Origin: Hibiscus mutabilis | Taxonomy: Eukaryota; Streptophyta; Magnoliopsida; Malvales; Malvaceae | NCBI GenBank assembly: GCA_019671005.1 | Contig: CM033738.1 | Coordinates: forward strand, 14,162,202 to 14,226,201 | DNA: 64,000 nucleotides | Direction of reading: 5' to 3' | Shown here: one piece after another, positions 45,216 to 56,770 of the stretch | How the letters are laid out: each line of letters starts with the position of its first letter | Position numbering within the stretch: the stretch's first letter is position 1 | Translations under genes and position numbers: made by a program | Notes under the pieces: model-generated | The model's database searches: none | What the model was told of the DNA's origin: nothing | The model's input: the letters and a program-made list of their open reading frames with translations, nothing else

Positions 45216-48164
45216 TGTAACACCCCCTTCTCGTGGCCGTACACTGATCACGAGTCGAAAATATCACAACTTTTTAAAACAATCTTTTAATCCAAAAACC
45301 GGGGTAATTTAAAATTTTTAAGATAATTTCTCAGATGGTCACCCATCCTGAAATTTCTCTAATTCAAGCACGTTTAACTTTATCTAATTTAGAAATAAAA
45401 TAATAATTTAATACCCAATAGTAAAACTTTTTACGTAAATAATATAATCAAATCAAAACATATAATAATAATAAGCAGTATAAACATTTAACATCTATGA
45501 AAGGTTTATAAATCCATTACATACCCGATTGAAATATTTTAACAAAAAGACATGTTTAGTTAGTACACGCCACTATTTACACTCATAATAAGGATGTCAT
45601 AAGTATTGAAATAACCTGTCGATTTATGTCTCCTCACAGAGAATGTGATATAAAGCTCCACTCCTACTTCCGTTTACCTACGTGTATAACAGAAATACAC
45701 GCTGAGTATAACTCAGTGAGGCATAAGATGAGTAACATATATAGAATACCTTGTAATGTATGATACTTTTTTTAAAAAAAAATAATCTTTTAAATCATAT
45801 AATCTGTAATGCATGAATATCTATGCAAGAAAGCATATATTTATTCTATAAAATCATATAGCCCAAGGTTAATATCAAGAGACTAGTAAACGACTCGTGT
45901 ACTCTCAGAGTACTAGCCACTCCCCTTAGGGATGAGACGAAGGTAATGAGCTCGTAGCAACCCTTAGGTGCAAACGGTAGACACAATTAAGTGTCGGACA
46001 ATACACATATATAAATGCCAATGGTAGACACACAAGGTGTCAGACACGTAAAGTGTCGAACGGTAGATACAATAAGTATCGGCGATAGACACATAATGTG
46101 TCAGCGTAGCTACAAGACTCATATGGCATACCACAATACTGTCATTCTTAATATTATACTACCAAGGGCAAACATTTAAGACAATTCCTGCAAAATGGCA
46201 AGTAATCCAAATACAATTCATACTCTTACATGTTCTATAACTTTCATGGTACACATGCCATTTGAAAACTGTATGAAATAAATCATTATCTGTATATCAT
46301 GCTATAAAACATGTGTGATCATAAAAATACCACAATCTTTAAATCAATAAAATAAAGTATCATAACAAAAATATATTTTGTTGTTTATAAAAATTCTTTA
46401 CCTTTTTGGGTAACTTATCGCAAGTCTCCTTTTAGTATGTTAATAAACATACATTTAAAAACATGTATGCACTCACCTTAGCCTTGCAATGTAGTATCCC
46501 TTACTATTCGATATTATTCCCGGACTGTTTCCTTTCTTTCTCTACCGTCACAACTTCGATTTATATCGGAATCTACAATAAAATAACATATACCATTTCA
46601 AATATATGTTAGTACATATTCATACCATACACAATAATGGAAAGTAAATAAAATAACTATCCATTATATAGAAAATTGATCCGATAAAACTTTCTATATT
46701 CGAATCGCAATTTCCCGTACTTTTCTTTAAATCTCCAACTTTTCCCAAAATTTCTATTTTAGTCCCTAAGGACTCTTTTAAACTTCCAACCAAAATTTTC
46801 AAGTCTAAACCTTACATTTCTCATCCTTTACACTTTAGGAACTAAACTTTAAAAGTTTGCATTTTGGTCCCTAAAGTAGCCGAATATTCAATTTAACCCA
46901 AAATGTTGATTTAAACTTAAAAATCAACATTTAAATCACTAGACTTAATTTTCCAACATAATATACCTTAAATACAAGCTCAACGTCAAATCCCTAAACT
47001 TTTCAAAATTTACATTTTGGTCCTTAGTGCCATCTAATTAGGGATTTTCATTCCAAACACCTTAAATCAACATATACAACCAATATTCCTTCAATCATGT
47101 TCCAAAATTCCAAACTTTAACATAAACCCTAATTCTTAGTTTTTAAGAACATGATCATTTCTTCATCCAAATAACAAAATCAAGCTTATAGAATATCATT
47201 CTCATCATTTCTATCATCAAAGTAAATTTTGCCATAATTTCCCCTAATTTTCTCAATATTGCCAAAAAGTCCCTAAACAATTTTTCATGGAATTCTCATC
47301 ACTTCTAACATAGAAACAATATCACAACCTTATTTCCAACATGAACAACCTTTAAAACATAAGATTTCAACATGTTCTTCATCCACCCTAATCACCAAAC
47401 TCAACTTAAGAACATAGAAACCAAGCAAAACTTATACCAAATGATAGAGAATTCAATAGAGATCAATTTTTTGTTTCATGTCTAAACCTTAAATCCAATC
47501 TAATAAGCTTGAAAATTGAATTAAAATTTCCTTACCCCTTTCTTAGAGCTTCACGACAAGGATAGAAAGATGGGAGAAATTTCCACAAAATTCTATTTCT
47601 TAATTATATGCCAAATGGCATTTTAATCTACCATATTTAAAATAAAATTCCTTTTAATAGTTAAATGACTACTTTACCCTTGAATTATAACCAATCACCT
47701 ACCAACACTTGCATATTCTTATCCTTAAGAATAAAAAATATTCATAAAGTAGGGATGAAAATACCATTTTGCCCTTAATGTATCAACTTATCTTCAAAAA
47801 TACCATTTTCATCTACTACACCAAATACTGCATAGAATCAAATTTAAATCAAATAAAAACGATACAAAACCACAATATCATATTCTTCAAGTCTTTCTAA
47901 AACTTTCATAAATTTATGAATTCGAATAATCATTCCAACTAATTACCGAAACTTATCTTTTTTATAGCTTTTCACACAAATTTCGTATCAAAAATCTGAT
48001 TCCCACCAAAATTCTTATACCGGAATAAACTATTCATTTATGGCATAAAAATAATATTTGGGAAAATTACTATTTGGTCCCTGAACTTTTCCCAACTTTT
48101 CACTTTAGCCACCAGACTTTAAAATTTTACGTTTTAGTTACTAAGCAAATATTGGGGTATTACA
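45216..48164 (-). mobile_element. 5' LTR of chromovirus
   Basis: 2949 bp, TGTAACACCCCC...GGTATTACA on the plus strand; adjacent to the PBS. Collinear with 38082-41036 with scattered substitutions and small indels. Confidence 0.9.
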
Positions 48165-49944
48165 GATTCCAACCTAAATTCAACCATGGAATCATAAAAT
48201 TTCAAAAGCCCTAATTTTGTTCATAAACCCTAATTTCTTCCTCATATCAAATCTCATCAACCAAGAAAGTATTCTATGAGTTATTTATATCAAAAGATAG
48301 AGCTCGAAGAATAAAACAACTTTGTAGTTCGAAAAATTACCTTAAAACCGATATTCGGGGCTTAAATCGAGCTTGGAAATTTTCCTTCTTCTTTCTCCTC
48401 TTCACCACGGTTTTGGAGAGTAATTTTCTGATAATTCCTTCATATTTTCATGTATTTATGCCACTTGTATTATAAAAATGAATTTTTAATTCAATAAATT
48501 CCACTTTCCAAAAATACCCTCCAACAAGATCTATATTTCTAATTTGCCATTTTGTAACATTCCAACTAGACTTAGTCGGATTCTAATCAGCCACTATTCA
48601 TCAATAAAATAAATCTCAAAATTCCTTCCATGTCCCTTTTGGGCAAAATGACCAAAATGCCCTTTACCGATCAACTTATTCACAAAATTGCCATTTCATA
48701 TCATTTCAATCGATTTAAATTTTTCCTGGTCTTTTTAACATCCAAATAATCATAAAATAATATTTTATGACTCTTATAAGATCCATGGAACTATCCCTAA
48801 AATTTTAGCTCGATCTGATTTACCGATAATTATCGAGAATTTATCGGCTACTAAATAAATTCCTTAATCAAAATAAATCATAGGATTCATCCTGAATCGA
48901 ACTAAAAATATTTCCAAAACTTGGGAATATTTTTTTTATATCCTTCTTCTATCATATAGTAAAATTTCATAATTTTCCAGTTCGATCCGGATACCCGAAA
49001 TCCACTTAAACTTTGACTGCGATTTCCCAACAATTGAAATATCGGTTCAAACCGGAATTCAACATTTGATCCACACCCTTAGGTGATCTATCTATTTATG
49101 AAATGAAAACCCCTAAATTTTGGGAAATTACAACTTTAATCCTTCAACTTTTCATATTTAGTCTTGTACCACACAAGTTTTGACTAGTTAACATTTTGGT
49201 CACTAAATTTTAAACTTCAATTCCAATTTTCCTCGAATTTCAACCAAACTTTGCAAGTGCCCTAATTAACTTTCCCTATATCATCTGATGCTTTTAAATC
49301 TCATAAATTCCTTTTCCATAACCCATAATCGAAGAAATCCTAACTTTTGCAGTTTTGTCATTTTAGTCACTAAGATAACTTTTAAGCTATTATCTTAATA
49401 CTAAATGATTCTTAATCAACTTAGTAAAATTTGGGGTATTACAAAACTATACTTATTTGGATTATAATCAGCCACTATTCGTCAATAAAAGAAATCTCAA
49501 AATTCCTTCTATGTCCATTTTGGGAGAAATAACCAAAATGCCCTTTACCGATCAACTTATTCACAAAATTGCCATTCCATGTCATTTCAATCGATTTAGA
49601 TTTTTCTCAATCTTTTTATCATCCAAATATTCATAAAATGATATTTGATGACTCTTCTAAGGTCCATGGAACTATCTCTGAAATTTTAGCCCGATCCGAT
49701 TATCAGAATATTTTTTCGAACTTTATTGCTTTATAGCCATTAATACAAACTCCGTACAAAAAATACATGTAACACGGAAATGTCATTCTTGGGGGTAAAC
49801 TATTCATTTAAGGGGTTAAAATACATAGCTTTTGAAAATTACACTTTGATCCCTGAACTTTTCCAATGTTTATACTTTAGCCACAAAACTTTCAAAATTT
49901 ACATTTTGGTCACTAGCCAAAATTTGGGATATTACAAAAGCCCT

Positions 49945-50160
49945 ATATCAAGAAAAAAATTTGATACACAAGTTGTGTAAACTAAAGCTTGTTAATTTTA
50001 GGGTTTAGGTGTTAATTTAGGGTTTAGAGGTTTAGGGGGCTGGGTTTAGAATTTATGATTTAGATTTTAGGGTTTAAGACTTATGTTTAGGGTTTATATT
50101 TTAGGGGTTTAAGTTTGGGAATTTAGATTTTAAATTATAAAAAATAAAAAATTAGTATAT
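49945..50160 (+). repeat. Telomere-like tract, second copy
   Basis: TTTGATACACAAGTTGTGTAAAC (49961-49983) precedes degenerate TTTAGGG units to about 50140; same association as 29770-30260. Confidence 0.55.
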
Positions 50161-50165
50161 TATAT

Positions 50166-50325
50166 TTTTGAGTAACTCGCGAGCTTTTCGAGTCGGGTTG
50201 GTAGCTCGGCTCAGCTCGTTAAGAACTCTAGCCGAGTTCGAGCTAAAGTCGAGTCCAATCGAGTCGAGCTTTGACCGAGTCGGGATCGAGTATTTCGCGA
50301 TATGTCTTGTCTCATTTACAGCCCT
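50166..50325. mobile_element. Partial TIR element (AGCTCGA-rich), second copy
   Basis: GAGTCGGGTTGGTAGCTCGG...CTCATTTACAGCCCT, homologous to 30290-30532 plus 49937-49944 without the LTR insertion. Confidence 0.55.
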
Positions 50326-50949
50326 AAGCTTATGCATTAAAATATAACCCATATTTTTTACACAACTTGTGTACCAAAATACCCATAACATAACGAGTCA
50401 TATTTTGGAACACAAGTTGTGTAAAAATTACACAACATTTCATATTAAAACTATAAAATCTAAAACCTAAATCATAAACCCTAAAACCAAATCCCTAAAT
50501 TCTAACTTTAAATCCTAAATTCTAAACCTACAACCTAAACCCTAAACCTCTAAACACTAAAATTGAAAAGCTTATATATCAAAGTATTTTCATAACATGA
50601 TTCTATATTTATAAAGATAAATACTTGTTCATCAAAAACCTTATTCCATAAGATTTTTTCCTAAATGAATGTAAGTACCAATTAATCTTATCAAGTAAAA
50701 TTATAATAAAATCTAACTTAATTATCATTAAAACTTAAGTAAATGTGTAACAAGTTGAAACTACATAGCCTATCCACCAAACCAAATCACAAGCTTACAT
50801 CTTCAAATCTCAAAGAAATTTTCTTTGATACTATTTTCTTCATCTCTTGAAACAGAATTCATTCACCAACATCTCAAAGTCTAAGTGACCCCAAATATCA
50901 TCTCACTCGTCGATGATTTCAAATTATGCCACCAAATTCAGCAATGAAC
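50326..50949. repeat. Inverted telomere-like tract and spacer
   Basis: ACACAACTTGTGTAC (50360-50374) and CACAAGTTGTGTAAA (50421-50435) flank the inverted (CCCTAAA) units at about 50455-50560, ending ATCAAAGTATTTT. The remainder to 50944 shows nothing I can name. Confidence 0.5.
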
Positions 50950-53759
50950 TATAACACCCTTAACGTATACTCGTAGTACGAATACACCTTAAGGATGTCA
51001 CAATATTATTTAACAGAGTTTTAGACTTGTAAATTTTTAAAACATCTGACATAAAACTAGTTTATAAAATAACCCTTTCTCGACGTTCGAAGTATTCATA
51101 GCCTATTTGCAGATTTCTAGTTTTGACCTTGAATTGGTTTATAAATTATATTAGTCTATTATTAAAATAAGTATATAACTCAGGGTGAAAACTAGGTACA
51201 CTGTTTAGGCTCTTTCTTGAATTTAAAATCGTTACGCTATAAACGATAAATAAAATTTTACCCGGTTAAATATCTTCACCGATAATTCTTTAATCATACG
51301 AATAATTCATATTTCCATGGTTAATACTCTATACTATCTTAAACTAATTTATCACATTACTAGTACCTTATCATGTTCTTATTTATTTACTGTTTATTTT
51401 TTAAACTAACCATTTATGTGACTCTTAATCAAACTCATGTCTTTTAAACAACTAACGAATAAATAGATACACGCCCACTAGAGAATATCATAAATTAGAA
51501 TGTCTTACTGATGTTTGGCAAATTGCAGCTTGATTAACATGCTTGACTCCTCTTCCGGTAAGTTTCCAATAACCCACGTGTGAAACAACATACGCTAAGT
51601 ATTCACTTAGTGAGGCAAAGCATATAAGGTTATCAAATAACTGACATGAACATAATTCAAGGCTTATTTTTATATCTAGCTTATCTAAATTGATAAATTA
51701 CTTGTATTAAGTTCATCATATTTTACTTGACATACTTCAACATGATTTCTCATAGCATAATATAACCAGTTTCTATGGCATTTCATGGCAAACTTTATCA
51801 TAATTCTAATTCTTTGCCTAACATATCAAACAAAGAAATACAGATATTACTGAGCTTAACATAATCAGAAAAATATTGATCTTACAGAAAATACATAGAT
51901 ATACAGAAATATACAAAGAGTACGAAAAACCTGTTATTTCTCGTACTTAGTGCCAAAATTTTGCAGAAAACTTAGTACATAACAGAATTTGCCAAGCTCA
52001 CTAGCTCGATTACCTGCACTTTTATTAATCTTTTAAATTTTCCCAAAGTATACTTTATGAGACCTTAGGTACGCGAGTCATCTGAAATATGACACCGTAA
52101 TGCCAAACGGAACAGACAAATGAGTACGTACTCGAGGACGTCCTTTGCTTCTCATAAAAGCACCTCGTTAGTGCCATTAGCACTGTGGGCGTGGATCCCC
52201 AGGGTGCACACGAAGGACTTGGGTCCCCAAGGTGTATGTGACACCATCGTAGTCACAAAAACATATAATCATATCATAACTTGAGTGATGCAACTGCTAA
52301 GGACTCTATGGCATGCCAACTATACCAAGGACTCCCACTTTGTAATACTTGGGCATACAGATATATGTATATCATGACCAGAATTTATCATATCAGATGT
52401 CATCAATAAATCATAATGGCAGTTCATAACCCAGATAATATCAGGTATACTCTAACAAAGATATCTATCAGAGCATTGACAATTTATTATACATATTACT
52501 TGCTCTTACCATATTCAAATAACATATCAGTTATAGTGACTATAATAACATTTCACAGATAAGTTCTCATACTTGAAACAATATGTTATTCAAGCCATAT
52601 TAGCTTATTTATTAAGAATAATTTTCCAGTCAGTGATCATGTATCAAACACATCACTTATTCTTATTTTTTTATGAACATAACATATCATAAATAATTCT
52701 TTAGTCATATGTTAGGAACATTGTCCCCACATTGCTCGCCATATTACTTGCCACATTTAAACAAAACATAACGTCAACATATATCATATCATGCATTCAT
52801 AAATAAGGTTGGCTTATCGCAACCCTCCCTTTATCACATACATAATTAAGTAACAATTAAAGCACTCACCTTGGCCACTTAACACAATGCCTCACTAAGT
52901 TCTAGTTCGATCATTTCTTTCATAGTACCCCGAACATTCTTTGATTCGGACTTGACTAAAAATCGAGATTCGGGGCTTAAATCAAGCTTGGAATTTTTTC
53001 TTCTTCTTTCTTCTTCTTCTTATTCTTCTTCTTCTCTTTACCAGGGTTTTGGAGAGTATTTTGTTGATAATTCCTTCATATTCCATGTATTTAGGACACT
53101 AAAAATCGAGATATGAGACCTTCCCAAATGGCAATCCATCCTAAGGCTTGAGCACGCTTAACTATGAAGTTCGATCAAAATTCGGTATCTTGAACTGCAT
53201 TTTTCTTCTTGAAACTTTTATCAACTTTCGTATCATATCATGTCTTATCAATATACAAAATAAAAATAATGTCCGAATAATTTTCTTTATTCAAGTCATA
53301 TATCCATCCATCATCTAATTATTCGACTGAGAATAACTTTTTACATAATTCTCGTATCGAAATCCGGTGGTGCCAAAATACGCAGTCTAACCCGGTCTAT
53401 CCATTCATGGAATAAAAATTCTTAATGGTAAAATTCTTCATTAGGGACTCATACTTTTCCCATCTTTATACTGTAGACACCAACTTTTGAAAAACTATCA
53501 TTTTGGTCACTAAATTTTAAACTTCAATTCTCATTTCAATTTTCCTCAGATTTCAACCAAACTTTGCAAGTACCCTAATTAGCTTGCCCTCTATCATCTG
53601 ATGCTTTTAAATCTCAAAAATTCCTTTTCCATAACCCATAATCGAAGAAATCCTAACTTTTATATTTTTTTGTTATTTTGGTCACTAAATTAGCTTTAAA
53701 GCTACTAATTTAGTAACAAATTACCTTAATACTGTTTAACGAAATTTTAGGGTGTTACA
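50950..53759 (-). mobile_element. Solo LTR 'D'
   Basis: 2810 bp, TATAACACCCTTAACG (first G changed to A) to AGGGTGTTACA, flanked by a perfect 5-bp TSD TGAAC (50945-50949, 53760-53764). No internal domain, so it is a solo LTR left by recombination between LTRs. Relative to B it lacks ~1.4 kb at about 52957, where GACT joins AAAAATCGAGATTCGG. It contains the perfect palindrome GAGTACGTACTC at 52122-52133. Confidence 0.85.
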
Positions 53760-53764
53760 TGAAC

Positions 53765-54351
53765 ACTCAATTTAAAAACTTGAAATCAATTAATCAAGCA
53801 CCAAACACTTGAATGAACAAATACGATATTGTTTTAATTTAATCAAAATATTAAATTTAAAAACTTAAAAATACAAGAAAAAAATATTTGATGGAAAAAT
53901 TTATTATCCTTACAATCCTACCAGATTAATAAGTATTTACTTAATCCATTAAACTAAACTCCTTCTAAAAGCAAAACATCCCATGTATGCTGTTTCTTGT
54001 CTTGTCTATTTGTACAAGTAGGGCAAGGTCTGGGACCCCACATTTTGGGCACTAAGAAATTTCCACCAAACTTGTCTCGTCTCTTTTCTTTTAGAAACGT
54101 AAACAAGTTGGAAACGTGTTGTGCAAAAATGTCTTCCATTCTGTCTCTCTAGAAGCCATGTCTCTTTCCTTCATTAAAATCCCCCCTCTGCAATTGAGTT
54201 CAAACAGAAAACAACAGCCTACCTTTCTAGATCAAACAACCCACACGATGTTACTCCTCCTAATTAATTAATCCCCATTATTGCCTTCTCTTTTCTGCTT
54301 ATATTTCATTTCATCCCCTTCTTCTTGCTTATCCACTTTGGAGAAGAAAAT
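53765..54351. other. Upstream region of cysteine-rich peptide gene
   Basis: AT-rich to about 53950, then more balanced. No clear gene; a 61-codon minus frame (54139-53954) with CPTCTNR is unsupported. TTATATTTCATTTC at about 54299-54312 could serve as the TATA region for the gene starting at 54352. Confidence 0.35.
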
Positions 54352-54674
54352 ATGGAGAAATTTCAGGGTTTTCTGCTCCTTTTGTTGGTTGTGATCTCGG
54401 TCTCTTCACCCCATATACCCCTGGTTTCAGCAGCTAGGCCACTTCCAATTTTGCCTGAACAACAAAGTAAGTTGCCCTGTTTGTGTTCGTTTTGAGTTTC
54501 GATTTCAGTTGGCTTATGGTTTTGTTATGTGATTTTGTAGGATACTCGAAGATGTTTGCAACCCTTGGGGTTGTGTGCGAGTGTTGTGATGGGAGTGGAG
54601 CCGGAGGTGAATGCTCAACCACTTGGACCCAACCTTGCTCAAAGCTCAAGTGCCTGCCCTGGAAACTACATTAG
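54352..54674 (+). CDS. Secreted cysteine-rich peptide (two exons)
   Basis: Exons 54352-54466 and 54541-54674 are joined by a 74-bp intron with GTAAGT donor and TTTTGTAG acceptor, giving 82 residues. Residues 2-27 form a strong signal peptide (FQGFLLLLLVVISVSS...PLVSA). The mature part starts near ARPLPILPEQQ. Its C-terminal domain has seven cysteines: VCECCDGSGAGGEC then TTWTQPCSKLKCLPWKLH to the stop. The spacing CxCC-x8-C-x7-C-x4-C and the W/PWK end recall small uncharacterised plant secreted proteins that I remember in many eudicots; I cannot name a function. It may be a signalling or defence-type peptide, but it does not fit defensin, LTP, RALF or EPF patterns. Start choice is supported by the signal peptide and intron phase. 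Confidence 0.85.
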
Positions 54675-54739
54675 GAGTTTTGAGTTTTGCCCCTTTTTTA
54701 CTTGTGTATATATAATTTTCATATTTGCTTACTTGAGCT

Positions 54740-54855
54740 CAAAGTTCTTGTCTTATTCACCAACATTATAAGTCTATCCTGTTTGCACTTCAAATTTCAA
54801 AGTTCTTGTCTTAATCACCAACATTATAAGTCTATCCTGTTTGCACTTCAAATTC
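54740..54855 (+). repeat. 58-bp tandem duplication in probable 3' UTR
   Basis: CAAAGTTCTTGTCTTATTCA... (54740) repeats at 54798 with one clear substitution (TTATTC to TTAATC). Lies 66 bp after the stop of the cysteine-rich peptide gene. Confidence 0.9.
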
Positions 54856-54859
54856 TTTT

Positions 54860-55807
54860 GAGCCACTGAAGCCGCCCAGCATACTTGATAAACATTCAAT
54901 TCAAGTTCAACATCTGTTATGGCTTGACACAATTGATAAGACCGAGGCTCTGAGATGGGTCAACGGTGACCGCTTTTCCTCTGACGTGAACTCGTCTCTG
55001 TAGTGGAGAAGCTAGCGTTGCTTGATATACATAAAATCTTGTTACGTGGGGCCGCCATGGCCGGTAATGTGAGGATGCTCATGTGAAGAGAAGCTAATAA
55101 GGAGAGAGAGGGAACAGAAGAAGAGTGGGAGAGGAAGGTGGGAAAGATGGAGATTTTCTCCAATAGTGGTGGTTTTTTACTAATCCAAGTTTTAATGGAG
55201 ATAGAGGAGGTTGGGGAAGACAAGGGATGAATTTTAAATTTTTACTTTTTTATTTTTTTGCCACGTTGTAAAAAAATTAACAGTTATATTAATAGTTTCG
55301 TCAGTCAATGTTAGTCAAAAAGTTAATTTACGTGAAAACTAAATAAGCTTATTAAAAGTATTTTCGAACGAAAGACAACATTATTAATTTGGTAAAAACT
55401 AAATGAGCTTATTAAAAGTATTTTTGCGTGAAAGACAATATTATTAATTTGGGTTAAATTCACAAAATAATCTTTTTAGCTTATTTTTTTTAATAATTTT
55501 GATTATACTTTATATATTATCTCACGGCATAACTTCTGACATTTTTTCAATCGTTTTTAAACCTACTGTAACTGTTCCTTAGACTCCTTTAATAATCAGA
55601 GCAGTGACAATAAATCATTGAGTGGGTAATAAAGTGTTTGTGGGGCAAAGCAAATTCCAACACACTCAACTCAAGTCTTTGTTTATTGTCATTATTATCC
55701 AAGTCCTTATCTCCGATATACTTTTTACATACGGTGTAGAAAAAACATGAACAACTTAGGCAAAGGTCATTGACTGGGTCAAGCTAATTGTCTTTTTATT
55801 AAAATAA
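54860..55807. other. Intergenic, no gene supported
   Basis: A minus frame at 55223-54960 (87 codons, Ser-rich) has no recognisable domain. It lies in a purine-rich patch and is probably chance. Direct repeats of ~65 bp (AACTAAATAAGCTTATTAAA at 55339 and ACTAAATGAGCTTATTAAAA at 55398) are visible. Confidence 0.45.
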
Positions 55808-56162
55808 GATTTAAATAAAAATCATCCCATAAATTATGCTTTTAGTTTGTTTTTAGCTCTTAAATTATTTTTTAGTCCTAATAAGTTCTTAAACTATTAT
55901 TTTCAGTCACTTTAAGTTCTTAAATTATGTTTAGTCAAAATAAGTACATAAACTATATATTTTTCTTTTTAGTCCCTAAACTATCAAAAAATCTTTATAA
56001 AGTGTCATCATCTTATTTGATGAAATATTTTTTGACTTATATAACTACCGAACTTAAAGTAACCAGAAATAATAATTTAGGGACTTATTTTGACAAAAAA
56101 ATAGTTTAAGGGCTAAAAGCCAACAAAATATATAATTTAAAGGTTCATTTTTCATTTAATCC
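55808..56162. mobile_element. Foldback MITE, ~355 bp
   Basis: The left arm GATTTAAATAAAAATCATCC...TTTTTAGCTCTTAAATTA pairs with the right arm (reverse complement GGATTAAATGAAAAATGAAC...TTTTAGCCCTTAAACTA). Non-coding; no certain TSD. Confidence 0.6.
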
Positions 56163-56623
56163 TTAAAATAACTACACCCCAAATAGATGTACTTTTCATC
56201 TGTTATCAATAATCGATGAGAAAGCTTTATAATTGTTAATTGTATTCACTTTAACGAGATTAATCTATTCTTAAATCCTTAAATTTATAGGTAAGAAACA
56301 CATGAGATTCACATAAATATTATAATTTTATTTCTCTTTATTCTTCTTCTTTTTGTTTTTTGGATTTGTTAGCTACAAAGTTTCTACGTTCACATTTCAT
56401 TTTTTTCAAAATTTCCCACTCAATAGTAAAGAGATTATTTCAACGATATTAAGTTTTGAAATGACTTGTGTTCCAACTCTAATAGAAATTCTTTGCTTTG
56501 CCTCTTCTAATTATTTAATTGTATTGCTAGGTTTAGTATATAAACCTTGGAAAGGCTCGGATTTCGCATCCAAATTGTAATATTTTTATTCTTCCCTTTT
56601 ATTAAAGAATTATTTTCTACTAA
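56163..56623. other. Intergenic, no gene seen
   Basis: T-rich; the open frame at 56353-56580 has no recognisable domain. Confidence 0.45.
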
Positions 56624-56770
56624 CGGGTTGGTCCAAGTAATAAGCAATTTGGTATCACTTATGCAAGTCTCGAGTTCAAGACCTTGTGTATGTAGAAAAT
56701 TTCCGTTAGGAGACTCACTCACCAAAACTAAGTGTGCGAATTATGACGGCTCGAATTAATCAGGGCAAAA
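56624..56770 (+). mobile_element. tRNA-derived SINE remnant
   Basis: GGGTTGGTCCAAGTAATAAG (56625-56644) resembles a pol III A box. CTCGAGTTCAAGACC (56670-56684) is a good B box, 40 bp further, the tRNA-head spacing of plant SINEs. A short tail follows to about 56765. No flanking repeat identified. Confidence 0.5.

Larger units (their letters stand above)
38082..48164 (-). mobile_element. Full-length Gypsy chromovirus (Tekay/Del-like), degenerate
   Basis: 10.08-kb element bounded by LTRs 38082-41036 and 45216-48164 and by a perfect 5-bp TSD GATTC (38077-38081, 48165-48169). In minus orientation the order is 5' LTR, PBS, gag, protease, reverse transcriptase, RNase H, integrase, chromodomain end, PPT, 3' LTR. 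This gene order and the terminal VKVLWRNHNVEEATWE segment identify a chromovirus. By eye the two LTRs are roughly 90-95% identical in sampled blocks, so the insertion is neither brand-new nor ancient. The coding region carries several stops, a frameshift and a rearranged integrase, so it is not autonomous. It sits inside LTR C. Confidence 0.92.
34113..49443 (-). mobile_element. LTR 'C' (solo-type), internally duplicated, interrupted by chromovirus
   Basis: It starts TGTAACACCCTCAACG at 34113 and ends GGGGTATTACA at 49443. The TSD is TAACT at 34108-34112 against AAACT at 49444-49448 (one mismatch). The LTR B text continues seamlessly across this site. Without the inserted chromovirus it is about 5.2 kb, longer than B or D because a ~1.25-kb segment is tandemly duplicated (about 34700-35950 and 35960-37170). 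Confidence 0.75.
30533..49936 (-). mobile_element. LTR 'B' (solo-type), interrupted by LTR C
   Basis: It starts TGTAACACCCTTAACG at 30533 and ends GATATTACA at 49936, with flanks AAAGT (30528-30532) and AAAGC (49937-49941). The sequence proper is 30533-34112 plus 49449-49936, about 4.1 kb. Related to LTRs A and D. No gag-pol is adjacent, so it looks like a solo LTR. Orientation is given by analogy to the chromovirus LTRs and is uncertain. Confidence 0.75.
30290..49944. mobile_element. TIR element split by nested LTRs (outermost shell)
   Basis: The left part 30290-30532 starts AGGAGTGTAAACGAACC and is rich in CGAGCTCGA/AGCTCGTTAAGA words. The right part is only 49937-49944 (AAAGCCCT). Joined, the text matches the end of a second partial copy at 50166-50325 (GTCTCATTTACAGCCCT). 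LTR B sits exactly at this join with AAAGT/AAAGC as its 5-bp flanks. Probably hAT-like; no TSD visible. Confidence 0.6.

Noticed and set aside
30533..49936. Reading B and C as the two LTRs of one element
   Set aside because: C has its own 5-bp flanks inside B, and B text resumes after C; the only internal gag-pol lies between the chromovirus's own LTRs.
54960..55223. Ser-rich minus ORF as a gene
   Set aside because: No domain, no splice sites, purine-rich low complexity on the opposite strand.
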